From: Bacteroidia bacterium
Lineage (GTDB): Bacteria; Bacteroidota; Bacteroidia; B-17B0; Aurantibacillaceae
Direction: 5' to 3'
Length of the DNA stretch: 64,000 bases
Assembly: GCA_026003255.1 (NCBI GenBank)
Contig: BPGX01000001.1
Span: 558,001 to 622,000, forward strand
The notes under the pieces were generated by a model. It saw only the letters and a list, made by a program, of their open reading frames with translations. It was not told where the DNA came from and did no database searches. Below, in pieces: positions 1 to 7,856 of this stretch (positions within the stretch are counted from its first letter, which is position 1; every line of letters starts with the position of its first letter). A program made the translations under genes and the position numbers.

Positions 1-93
1 AAAAAATGGAACACAGGTACCAATGATTGATACAGATTTTTACAGATTTGTTTTATGTTTGAGAGGATGTATTAAAAATCCTGAGTGAGTTGG

Positions 94-1038
94 TTAGTGG
101 CTTTTTGTAGGATTTCGAAGGCGTTTTTCGGCCATAAGATTTTCTTTGTCGAGTGTTGGGTTGATTTCCACCATTTCAAAGCAGATGATTTTTTTGCTAC
201 GCATTAAATAATATATCAGGTTGCCGGCTTCTTTTTCGGTGATGCCGTTTGGAACGGGTGTGCCGGTTCCGCTGCTGATGCGAGAGTCCATACTATCAAC
301 GTCAAAACTGACGTAGATTAAGTCGCAGTGGTCAAGGTAATTGAGTGTTTCAATTGCGATTCGTTCAACGGCTTTTTTGCGGATTTCTGGTACAGTGAAG
401 ATGCGGACTTTATTTTTTTTGATGAGGTATTCTTCTTGTGGCTCGTAGTCGCGGAGGGCGATGTAGACGAGGTCGGAGTAGTAGATTTTTGGTTTGATGT
501 TGCCGAGGTTTTTGAGTTTTTCCCAGTACTCGATGGTTTCGTCGTCGGGTTTGTTTTGTTGACGGTCTTTGTTGTCTTCGGCGAGGGAGCAGGCGAGTGG
601 CATTCCGTGCATATTACCGCTGGGCGTGGTGTAGGGTGAATGGAGGTCTGCATGAGCATCAATCCATACGACGCCTAAACGTTTATCCGGGTAAGCCATT
701 TTGATGCCTGCAATGGTGCCGATGGCGGAACTATGGTCGCCGGCGAGGACGATGGGTAATTCGTCTTCGAGGAGTATTTTTTTGATCTGATTGGCGAGTC
801 GTTCGTTGAGGTTATAGACGCCTTTGATGCGCTTGGCGTAGTCGTTTACGACGGGTTCTAATAAGAGGTGGTTTTCGTTGGGTATTTCAACGGATTTGTA
901 CTTTTTGAAGAAGGGGCTACCGAAGTCCAGTGCTGCAATTTTGATGGCGTCAATTCCTAAGCTGGCGCCTCTTGTGCCGGCACCGATTTCGCTTTTGACT
1001 TCTACGATTCGGATGGGTTTTATTTGAATTTTTGCCAT
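94..1038 (-). CDS. rocF: Arginase family protein, C-terminus frameshifted
   Basis: Ureohydrolase fold enzyme, most like bacteroidotal arginases that split arginine to ornithine and urea in the cytoplasm. The binuclear Mn2+ motifs are all present: GDHSSAIG (about residues 100-107), DAHADLHSP (about 127-135) and SFDVDSMD (about 244-251), followed by EMVEINP. The ATG at 1038 is followed directly by a normal N-terminus containing SEIGAGTRGASLG, typical of arginase. The last 12 residues (after LMAE) do not look native. Removing one A from the A5 run (plus-strand T5 at 124-128) gives a tail beginning NAFEILQKATNQL and ending at a stop at 72, which is what the family normally carries. The active site is unaffected, so the product may still work. 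It diverges from the arginine decarboxylase at 1298. Agmatinase is the main alternative. Confidence 0.88.
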   Translation of the reverse strand: MAKIQIKPIRIVEVKSEIGAGTRGASLGIDAIKIAALDFGSPFFKKYKSVEIPNENHLLLEPVVNDYAKRIKGVYNLNERLANQIKKILLEDELPIVLAGDHSSAIGTIAGIKMAYPDKRLGVVWIDAHADLHSPYTTPSGNMHGMPLACSLAEDNKDRQQNKPDDETIEYWEKLKNLGNIKPKIYYSDLVYIALRDYEPQEEYLIKKNKVRIFTVPEIRKKAVERIAIETLNYLDHCDLIYVSFDVDSMDSRISSGTGTPVPNGITEKEAGNLIYYLMRSKKIICFEMVEINPTLDKENLMAEKRLRNPTKSH

Positions 1039-1073
1039 AGGTTGTGAGTTATGAGTTTTGAGTGATATATTTT

Positions 1074-1230
1074 TTTACTACATAGATGCATAGGGGACAT
1101 AGAAAATATAGTTAGAAGAACTAAATGTTCTGTGTTGTAAATTTTATGTGTCTTTGTGTTTCATATAGTTGTAAGTTTAGAGTTGTTTTTTTACCACATA
1201 GAAAGAGAGAAGACATAGAAAACATCAATT
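1074..1230. repeat. Dispersed 'ACATAG' repeat, one long and one partial copy
   Basis: The gap between the divergent arginase and arginine decarboxylase genes is filled by a degenerate element built from words such as CATAGATGCATAGGGGACATAG. A second piece at about 1195-1230 starts ACCACATAGAAAG. A better copy lies at about 6451-6545. The two halves are imperfect inverted repeats (CATAG/CTATG words), so the element could fold as a hairpin. The stretch just before it (about 1040-1070) carries GAGTTATGAGTTTTGAGT, which also adjoins the 6451 copy. No ORF or RNA gene is evident. Confidence 0.7.
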
Positions 1231-1297
1231 TTATTCTCATATTGGCTGTCTTATTTTTTACTATTTTCGCAGCGTAAATGTACAAAAAAACAATAAA

Positions 1298-2695
1298 ATG
1301 TCATTGACGTATTATGATTTAATCTCGCAGACGCATCATTTTCCGCAAGAAGGATTTGAAGTAAAAGAAAATGAGTTGTATTTTAATGATATTCCGATGA
1401 TGCAGATTATCAAGCAGTATGGGACACCTTGTAAAATAACATATTTACCGAAGATAGGTCAGCAAATACAGAGGGCCCGGAGGATGTTTAATGTAGCTAT
1501 GGCAAAAGCAGATTATAAGGGAGAATATCATTATTGCTATTGTACAAAGAGTTCGCATTTTTCATTTGTATTGGATGAAGTGTTGGAGAGTGGCGCACAT
1601 ATTGAGACATCGTCGGCTTATGATATTTATATTGTAAGAGAGTTGTTTAAGCAAGGGAAGTTGGATAAGAATACATACATTGTTTGTAATGGGTATAAGC
1701 CGGAGAGGTATAAGCAATTGATTATTGAGTTAGTGAATGAAGGTTTTAATGTAATTCCTGTATTGGATCATTTAGATGAGATTGATTATTATAAGAAGCA
1801 TTTGAAAGCGGATAGATGTCGTTTGGGGATACGAATTGCGACAGAAGAAGAGCCGTCGTTTCCGTTTTATACATCTCGTTTGGGGATACGATACAGTGAT
1901 ATTGTTAATTTATATAAAAGTAAAATTCAAAGTGATTCCAGATTTGAATTGAAGATGTTGCATTTTTTTATTAATACTGGAATTAAGGATACGATTTATT
2001 ATTGGACGGAGTTGAATAAGTGTTTGAATGTGTATTTAGAGTTGAAGAAGATTTGTTCTACTTTGAATGCTTTGAATATTGGTGGGGGGATGCCTATTCG
2101 AACTTCATTATCTTTTGAATACGATTATGATTATATTATTGAAGAGATTATTTCGCAGATAAAATTGTTCTGTGAACAGAATGAGATACAGGAGCCGGAT
2201 ATATTTACGGAGTTTGGCTCGTTTACAGTAGGAGAAAGTGGAGCATCATTATATTCTGTTATTGACCAGAAAATGCAGAATGATCGGGAGCGGTGGTATA
2301 TGATTGACAGTTCGTTTATTACCTCTTTGCCTGATACGTGGGGGATTAGTCAGAAGTTTATTTTATTGGCGATTAATTACTGGGATAGGCCTTATGTGCC
2401 GGTGAATTTGGGAGGATTGACGTGTGATAGTATGGATTATTACAATAGTGAAGCACATATTAATCAGGTGTTTTTGCCATTGGTGACTAAGGAGGATAAA
2501 GATCCGTTGTATATTGGTTTTTTTCACACGGGAGCGTATCAGGAGGAGTTGAGTGGTTATGGAGGAATACAGCATTGTTTGATACCAGCGCCAAAGCATA
2601 TATTGATTGATAGAAACGAAGAGGGGGAAATTACTACCAGATTGTTTGCAAAAGAACAATCGTATAAGTCCATGCTGAAAATACTTGGTTTTTAA
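1298..2695 (+). CDS. speA: Arginine decarboxylase (fold type III PLP enzyme)
   Basis: PLP-dependent decarboxylase of the ornithine/diaminopimelate decarboxylase fold, matching the bacteroidotal arginine decarboxylase type (about 465 residues) that makes agmatine for polyamine synthesis. The PLP lysine sits in YCYCTKSSHF (about residues 83-92), with the glycine-rich phosphate loop NIGGGMP (about 264-270). The C-terminal catalytic cysteine is in GGLTCDSMDYY (about 370-380), followed by HTGAYQ with the PLP-contacting tyrosine. The ATG at 1298 fits the family N-terminus. It diverges from the arginase at 1038, consistent with arginine catabolism, and the TAATG overlap with the next gene implies co-transcription with the MFS transporter. 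Substrate is inferred from family resemblance. Confidence 0.85.
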   Translation: MSLTYYDLISQTHHFPQEGFEVKENELYFNDIPMMQIIKQYGTPCKITYLPKIGQQIQRARRMFNVAMAKADYKGEYHYCYCTKSSHFSFVLDEVLESGAHIETSSAYDIYIVRELFKQGKLDKNTYIVCNGYKPERYKQLIIELVNEGFNVIPVLDHLDEIDYYKKHLKADRCRLGIRIATEEEPSFPFYTSRLGIRYSDIVNLYKSKIQSDSRFELKMLHFFINTGIKDTIYYWTELNKCLNVYLELKKICSTLNALNIGGGMPIRTSLSFEYDYDYIIEEIISQIKLFCEQNEIQEPDIFTEFGSFTVGESGASLYSVIDQKMQNDRERWYMIDSSFITSLPDTWGISQKFILLAINYWDRPYVPVNLGGLTCDSMDYYNSEAHINQVFLPLVTKEDKDPLYIGFFHTGAYQEELSGYGGIQHCLIPAPKHILIDRNEEGEITTRLFAKEQSYKSMLKILGF

Positions 2696-3858
2696 TGTCG
2701 TCACGATTTCTAATTATTTTTCTTACGGTATTTATTGATTTATTGGGTTTTGGAATTATCATTCCTATTTTGCCGAATTATGCGATACAATTGGGTGCTA
2801 ATACATTTTTGACTGGGGTGATTGCGGGGGTGTTTTCATTGATGAATTTTTTTATGACGAGTTATCTTGGGTCATGGAGTGATAAGGTAGGAAGAAGGCC
2901 GGTGTTGTTGGTAACTATCTTGATGAATGCGTTGAGTTATTTATTGTTAGGATTTTCAAAAAATTTATTTTTGGTGTTGTTGAGTAGAGTTGTTGCTGGA
3001 GTTGGTTCGGCGAATATATCGGTGGCACAAGCGTATATTGCGGATATTACGTTGCCACAGGAGAGAACAAGGAGAATGGGTTTGATTGGAATGGCATTTG
3101 GATTGGGTTTTGTATTAGGACCGCCTATTGGGGGCTATTTAAAGCATTTGAATGAACAGAATGGAATGTTGTATGTAGGTTTGTTTACATCTGCGTTGTG
3201 TTTTATCAATTTGATTTCAGCGTATTTTTTTCTGGATGAGTCGCATTTACAGAAAGATAAGAATAAACACATTACATTTACACCTATTTATAGTATTCGT
3301 CAATTCTTTGAATTTCCGGTGATTCGGTCGTATTTGATTTATGGGTTTATATTTATTGCTGCCTTCAGTATTTTTCAAGTGCTTTCTACGGTGCATTGGC
3401 AACAGCATTGTTTATTAAAGGATAAGCAGATAGGGTGGATGTTTGGTTTTGTGGGAATAATGAGTATTTTCTGGCAGGGTTTTGGTTTGAAGTGGATTTT
3501 GAGGGTTTTACGGGAACAACAAATTATTGTAGTTGTTTCTGTTTTAATGAGTATAGCATTATTAGGGATGATGTTTCTTGATGCGGAGAATGTGCTGAGT
3601 TTATCATTTGTTTTGTTGTTTTTTATTTCGATGGGGAATGGTTTGATATCGCCATCTGTGACTTCTTTGTTATCACAACAGGTAAGTTCACAGCAAACGG
3701 GCTCTTTGTTAGGTGTTTTTCAAAGTTTAAACTCTTTAGCCAGAGCAATTGCGCCTGCTCTTGGTGGTTATTTATACGATGTGCATTATTCCTATCCTTT
3801 TATATTGGCATTTGTGTTGATGCTGTTTTCGGTTGGTTTGGTTAGGAGGAAACTGTAA
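2695..3858 (+). CDS. MFS transporter (TetA/DHA1-like)
   Basis: Twelve-helix major facilitator transporter in the inner membrane, 387 residues. It opens with IFLTVFIDLLGFGIIIPILP, as in TetA-like drug:H+ antiporters, and the loop between helices 2 and 3 carries motif A (GSWSDKVGRRPVLL, about residues 58-71). A motif C-like stretch (GFVLGPPIGGYL) lies in helix 5. Its ATG overlaps the stop of the arginine decarboxylase by one base (TAATG), so the two are probably translationally coupled. Export of a polyamine or arginine derivative is possible from context, but the substrate cannot be read from sequence. Confidence 0.85.
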   Translation: MSSRFLIIFLTVFIDLLGFGIIIPILPNYAIQLGANTFLTGVIAGVFSLMNFFMTSYLGSWSDKVGRRPVLLVTILMNALSYLLLGFSKNLFLVLLSRVVAGVGSANISVAQAYIADITLPQERTRRMGLIGMAFGLGFVLGPPIGGYLKHLNEQNGMLYVGLFTSALCFINLISAYFFLDESHLQKDKNKHITFTPIYSIRQFFEFPVIRSYLIYGFIFIAAFSIFQVLSTVHWQQHCLLKDKQIGWMFGFVGIMSIFWQGFGLKWILRVLREQQIIVVVSVLMSIALLGMMFLDAENVLSLSFVLLFFISMGNGLISPSVTSLLSQQVSSQQTGSLLGVFQSLNSLARAIAPALGGYLYDVHYSYPFILAFVLMLFSVGLVRRKL

Positions 3859-3897
3859 TGTGCTATGTAATGGAATTTTGTGAGATAATAATTATTT

Positions 3898-4025
3898 TTA
3901 CAGAACACAGATGAAACGGATTTACCCTGTTACCCTGTTAAATAGTTGCTAAATTTAATATGGTGAACAAATTTCCACAGATTATTTTTTACGATTCTAA
4001 TTTGTTGGTGTGTTGTTTGAAAAAA
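3898..4025. repeat. Dispersed 'ACAGATT' repeat, copy at 3.9 kb
   Basis: Non-coding segment beginning GAACACAGATGAAACGGATT, with TTTCCACAGATT later and a tail TTTGTTGGTGTGTTGTTTGA. The copy at about 39533-39620 has the same parts in the same order (AGAACACAGATACC, TTTCCACAGATTG, TCGTTGGTATGTTATTTGA), so similarity extends beyond the short words. A shorter relative is at about 13-54. It lies between the convergent ends of the MFS and TonB-receptor genes. Confidence 0.65.
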
Positions 4026-4054
4026 TCAATATTCAAGGCAGGATTATTGATTAG

Positions 4055-6415
4055 TTATCTCCAATAATATCGTAAGCCCGCATAAATCATTCTTCCATAA
4101 ATGGGAGCCCAAATCATAGAGGCGTCAAAATAAGGAGAGGATGGTGTGGAAGCAGCGACGATAGGATTGTTTTGTTTGAAGTCGTTGAGGTTTTCTACTC
4201 CTAAATAACATTTGATTTCGTTTTTTTTCCATTTGTGTGTGTAAGTGATTTGAGATAAGAGGTTCCAAAAGGGTTGTGAGAAGTTGGGTCTCCTGAAGTC
4301 AGGAGGATTCTGGAAAGTGTGAGGTAATCGTTTTTGTGAAATGTATTGTGCCGTGAAATCAAAGTTCCATTTTTTATTGGCAGTTGTATATACGAGGTTT
4401 AAGAAGCCACGGAATTTAGGAATATATGGTTGTTCATCATATTTTCTGGAATAGAGTGCTTGTTGCTGAACATAGCGGAAAGCAAAATGCGTTTCTAATC
4501 TTTTGATGGGCTGGAACTGTGCTTCTAATTGAGCAGAATGAGAAGATGCACTATTGTTATAGAAATGTACTTCTTTGGGCGTGTCTATATCTGTAATTAA
4601 AGCGGATGTGAAATAAGTATAATAATATTCCAGTAAGATGTTTGCTGGTCGATAGAATAATTTGAAGGTGTGATACAAATTAGAGCCAAATGTCCAGCCG
4701 GTTTCTGGGTTTAATTTGTATGGTAAAGAAGTATCAAAGCCGTCAAAATAGAATACTCTGCGGGATGCCATAAGCCCGATGTTTTCTGAAAGAGGATTAG
4801 GCGTTCGAAATGCTTTGCCGGCGGAGAACTTCAGAGTAGTATTTTGATTGTTGAAATTGAGTTTGAGATGAAGGCGAGGAATGTAAATCCAGCCATAATA
4901 ATTGTGATAATCTAAACGATTTCCAATGAGCAGTGATAAATTCGGAGAGGGGACGTAATTGTATTCAGCAAACATTCCAGATATTTGTTCGTTTCTTTTG
5001 AATATAAAATATCGATACAATTCATCGGGTTGAATTGAATTATAGGTTAAACCTATTTTGTAAGTATGTGCTGTTGTTTGTATAATGCCCTGATAAATGA
5101 GATTGACGTAGAAAGAAGATTGTAGGGCGTTGTATGGGTCATTATCGTAGCGGTTTTTGTTTTCAAAATAAGAATACATCAATTGAAGTCCGATGCTATG
5201 TCCGGGTTTATTTTTGAAGATCCATCCGGATTTGCTGAATGCGTCGTATCTTTTGGTAGTGGAGGTAACGATATAAGGGTTTTCAATGTAGTTATAGTTT
5301 GGAATGATTTGGCCGGATGTTCGTTCGTCTAAAATTAATTGACCACCGAATTGCCAATCTAATCCATTGTTGGTTTTGATAGCATATTTGTGAACGATGT
5401 TGAATTGCTTGCCGGTAGGGATGTCAACAAATCCGTCGTGGTTAAAATCCTGTGCTAAAGGGTTGAAACTGGAATGCAGGAGAAGGTTGTAGTGTACATT
5501 GTTGGAAATTTTTTGGTTGTAGATGAGGTTGTATTCATTTCTGCCGTTTTGATTGATGTAGTTGTTGAAATACAATTTGAATTCGGGTTTTGCGGGATGC
5601 CAGAGTTCGGTATTGATTTGTCCTGCAAAGGATTCGTAGCCATTGAGGACGGGTCCTGTGCCTTTGCTTAATTGGATGGATTGAATGAAGGGCCCGGGCA
5701 GGAAAGAAAGTCCTTGAGCGGATTGGATACCAAAGAGATAAGGCATATTTTCTTTGGTAAGTAAGATGTATTTTCCTACGAGTCCGTTCATTTGCAGTTG
5801 GCGAATACCTGTGATGGCATCGGTAATTTGCACATCAATGCTGGCATTGGTTTCAAAACTTTCAGAGAGGTTGCAGCAGGCGGCTTTTTGAAGGTAATTT
5901 TCATTGAGTGTTTGAATTTGCAATGGATTGATCACAGAGTATTCAACGGATGGTCGTTGGTATACCACTTCTATTTCATTTAGTTGAATAGCCGGTTTGA
6001 GGATGATGAGGAGTTTTTCGGAGGGATTTTTGACGATGAATTTCTGGCGAACATAGCCGAGAGCGTTGATGTCCAAAGTGTCGTTGGGAGGAAGAGTGTT
6101 TAGAAGAAAAAAACCAGTAGAGTCAGAATAAACGAGTTGTTTGGTTTGAGTGGAGTAAATCATAACATCGGAAAGGAAAGTGGTGTCTTGTTTGTTTTTG
6201 ATTTCTATTATTCTGCCGATGGTCTGGCTGTGGGAGGAGGAGTAGAGGAGTATCAGGAGTAAGGATAATTTTATTTTTGGGGAGTTTATGGTTTTGAGTT
6301 TAGAGTTAATGATAATTTTGAATATAATGGAAAGCAGATGCCACAGATTGTTTTGGATTGTCGCATATTTGTGTGGAGGTGTTTTTTTGTGCGTTATTGT
6401 TTTGAGAGTGTTCAT
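4055..6415 (-). CDS. TonB-dependent outer-membrane receptor
   Basis: Outer-membrane TonB-dependent receptor of 786 residues. After a hydrophobic signal segment (LSLLLILLYSSSHSQ, about residues 50-64) comes a carboxypeptidase-like regulatory domain (about 65-145). A plug domain follows (about 150-280; QMNGLVGKYILLTKENMPY, and GTGPVLNGYESFAGQIN), then a 22-strand barrel ending with aromatic YYWR. The neighbouring secreted HMA protein (6927-7274) and HYC-type membrane protein (7355-7777) lie upstream on the same strand, which suggests a role with copper or another heavy metal. The first 45 residues look foreign: the DNA at 6280-6415 matches the dispersed repeats seen in intergenic regions (GCCACAGATTG; AGTTTTGAGT words). 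No nearer ATG exists ahead of the signal peptide, so the true start is uncertain. Confidence 0.85.
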   Translation of the reverse strand: MNTLKTITHKKTPPHKYATIQNNLWHLLSIIFKIIINSKLKTINSPKIKLSLLLILLYSSSHSQTIGRIIEIKNKQDTTFLSDVMIYSTQTKQLVYSDSTGFFLLNTLPPNDTLDINALGYVRQKFIVKNPSEKLLIILKPAIQLNEIEVVYQRPSVEYSVINPLQIQTLNENYLQKAACCNLSESFETNASIDVQITDAITGIRQLQMNGLVGKYILLTKENMPYLFGIQSAQGLSFLPGPFIQSIQLSKGTGPVLNGYESFAGQINTELWHPAKPEFKLYFNNYINQNGRNEYNLIYNQKISNNVHYNLLLHSSFNPLAQDFNHDGFVDIPTGKQFNIVHKYAIKTNNGLDWQFGGQLILDERTSGQIIPNYNYIENPYIVTSTTKRYDAFSKSGWIFKNKPGHSIGLQLMYSYFENKNRYDNDPYNALQSSFYVNLIYQGIIQTTAHTYKIGLTYNSIQPDELYRYFIFKRNEQISGMFAEYNYVPSPNLSLLIGNRLDYHNYYGWIYIPRLHLKLNFNNQNTTLKFSAGKAFRTPNPLSENIGLMASRRVFYFDGFDTSLPYKLNPETGWTFGSNLYHTFKLFYRPANILLEYYYTYFTSALITDIDTPKEVHFYNNSASSHSAQLEAQFQPIKRLETHFAFRYVQQQALYSRKYDEQPYIPKFRGFLNLVYTTANKKWNFDFTAQYISQKRLPHTFQNPPDFRRPNFSQPFWNLLSQITYTHKWKKNEIKCYLGVENLNDFKQNNPIVAASTPSSPYFDASMIWAPIYGRMIYAGLRYYWR

Positions 6416-6926
6416 ATTTTTTAGTTTTGAGTTATAAGTTTTACTTATTTATTACCACATAGGGGCATAGGGGACATAGAAACCATAGTTTTAAAATCTA
6501 TGCGTTCTATGTTGTAATTCCTATGTGCCTATGTGGTTCATAATAGTTGTGAGTATTGAGTGATGAGTTTTGAGTTGCGACGGCATTGCGAGCGAACGGA
6601 GCGAGCAAGGCAATCTCAAATTGAATATCCTGTCTCTCATACGAGATTGTTTCCCCTTCCATTTTATGGAAGGCCCTTCCGTTTTAAGGAAGGGGGGCTT
6701 TTTCGCATGAGATTGCTTCGGAATCGCTGCTTCCTCGCAATGACGAGTGAGGGGAGTGAGCGAAGGGATTGCCGGACCCTTCCACATCGCTATAAAAAAT
6801 AGATAAAGGAGTGGAAGGGGAAGCCCGGAGCAGCCCGATGGCGCCGAGCGAACCCTACCAATAAGAATTGGAAGGTCACGCCCTACCAAAAAAAATTGGA
6901 AGGGCAGGCCCTGATAAATAAAAAAA
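6416..6926. repeat. Composite of three dispersed repeat elements, no gene
   Basis: This 511-base gap is built from repeats. About 6451-6545: an imperfect palindrome starting ACCACATAGGGGCATAGGGG and closing with CCTATGTGCCTATGTGGTT, related to 1074-1230. About 6546-6577: TGAGTATTGAGTGATGAG words. About 6580-6755: an element bounded by CATTGCGAGCGAACGGAGCG and CTCGCAATGACGAGTG, with AGGCAATCTC and GAGATTGCTTCGG as inner inverted parts. About 6840-6915: two similar units (CCCTACCAATAAGAATTGG and CCCTACCAAAAAAAATTGG). The segment is visibly more GC-rich than its surroundings. Open frames across it have no family features and are rejected as genes. Confidence 0.8.
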
Positions 6927-7274
6927 TTAATGTGGTTTTACGTCTCGGAATTTACAGCAATCGGGCAGTTTTTGATAGGCCTTTTCATCGGCTTGTAAGG
7001 AATCAACGTCGTGCCCAACCTTGAGAATTTTGTTTTTAATTTCATCAATGCTAATGATGGATGGTTTGTAGGTGATGGTGAGTATTTGAGTTTTTTTGTT
7101 CCATTCAGCGTATTTTACGCCTTTGACATCCACGGCAGATTCTATTCTTTCTTTGCATTGGCCGCAATTCCCTTTTACGTGAAGGGTTTGAGTGATGACT
7201 GAGTTGTTTTTGTTTTGAGCATTAATGATTGCTGTGCTAAATAATATAATTAGTGCAACAGATAGTGTTTTCAT
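6927..7274 (-). CDS. Secreted heavy-metal-associated (HMA) domain protein
   Basis: Small periplasmic metal-binding protein of 115 residues. A signal peptide (residues 1-19, ending INAQ) is followed by one HMA ferredoxin-like domain (about 28-95) with the metal motif GNCGQCKERIE (CxxC). It ends with a cysteine pair in LPDCCKFRD. Proteins of this type are common in Bacteroidota next to TonB receptors and HYC-type proteins and are thought to carry Cu+ or related ions between membranes. It sits between those two partners here, on the same strand. The metal is inferred. Confidence 0.87.
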   Translation of the reverse strand: MKTLSVALIILFSTAIINAQNKNNSVITQTLHVKGNCGQCKERIESAVDVKGVKYAEWNKKTQILTITYKPSIISIDEIKNKILKVGHDVDSLQADEKAYQKLPDCCKFRDVKPH

Positions 7275-7354
7275 ATCTTTAAAATTTTAAATTAGTGAAT
7301 TTGTTTTTTGGAAAATTGGAAATAAAAATGAAATGAATTAAAAACAGAAATCTA

Positions 7355-7777
7355 CTAATTCCTTAAAACAACGGAACGGACGATGGAATGTATATAAAAC
7401 AAATTGTAACATCGGACAAATTGAAGGAAGATTTTAGAAATAATGGAATGAGAAAAAAGAATTAAATTTAATAAGGTTTGAAGGAAGGGGAGAAAAATGG
7501 CAAGTAATACAAAAAAGATCTGAATGATTAATGCGTAATGAACAAAAGGATTATTAATATGAGCAAAGATGAGTTTTTCTTGGCAGCAGCCATCGTCTTG
7601 AATGTTTATCCAATTAAGATGTGAGAGGTGCATAACATCGTTGCATTCACAGGTAGAAGTGTGATAAAAAGAAGTGGCATAAAGTTCATCGCCACAATAA
7701 TGTTGATAGAAAAACAAATTAGAATTGGCAATGAGAAAAATGAGAGCAATTAAGATATTTACCTGTTTTAATTTCAT
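7355..7777 (-). CDS. HYC/CC-motif membrane protein of the metal cluster
   Basis: 140-residue protein with an N-terminal signal or anchor helix (QVNILIALIFLIANSNLFF), then HYCGDELY and, after CECNDVMHLSH, the pair DDGCCQE. A second hydrophobic stretch follows (YALIIQIFFVLLAIFLPFL). The HYC and CC motifs match a small bacteroidotal family commonly found with HMA proteins and TonB receptors, and the His/Cys content suggests metal binding. The ATG at 7777 is chosen over an in-frame TTG at 7786 because that TTG lies inside the -7 box TAACTTTG (7784-7791). It is first in the presumed metal operon. Its biochemical role is not established. Confidence 0.65.
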   Translation of the reverse strand: MKLKQVNILIALIFLIANSNLFFYQHYCGDELYATSFYHTSTCECNDVMHLSHLNWINIQDDGCCQEKLIFAHINNPFVHYALIIQIFFVLLAIFLPFLQTLLNLILFSHSIISKIFLQFVRCYNLFYIHSIVRSVVLRN

Positions 7778-7783
7778 TGATTG

Positions 7784-7791
7784 CAAAGTTA
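7784..7791 (-). promoter_or_regulatory. -7 promoter element TAACTTTG
   Basis: Perfect match to the Bacteroidota -7 consensus TAnnTTTG on the minus strand. It ends only 6 bases before the ATG at 7777, so transcription would start at or next to the start codon. No clear -33 TTG was found. Confidence 0.55.
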
Positions 7792-7856
7792 GGAAAAATA
7801 TCTATTTAATTAGATTTAAATAATGTTAAGGTAAGTTTTATAGGGTTAGTTATTAA

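Noticed and set aside
318..662. Frames of about 100 codons on both strands inside the arginase gene
   Set aside because: They overlap a gene with intact family motifs and have biased, low-complexity peptides (runs of T/S/P or F/V/D).
1242..1269. Promoter for the arginine decarboxylase (TTG - 17 bp - TATTTTCG)
   Set aside because: The -7 sequence departs from TAnnTTTG at one key base and the spacing is short; not strong enough to list.
6560..6802. Open frame of 80 codons on the plus strand
   Set aside because: Same repeat block on the other strand; the peptide (RHCERTERARQSQ) is again a repeat translation.
6521..6889. Open frame of 122 codons on the minus strand
   Set aside because: It lies wholly in the composite repeat block, and its peptide (with RHCEEAAIPKQSHA) is the usual translation of the GCAATGACG-type repeat.
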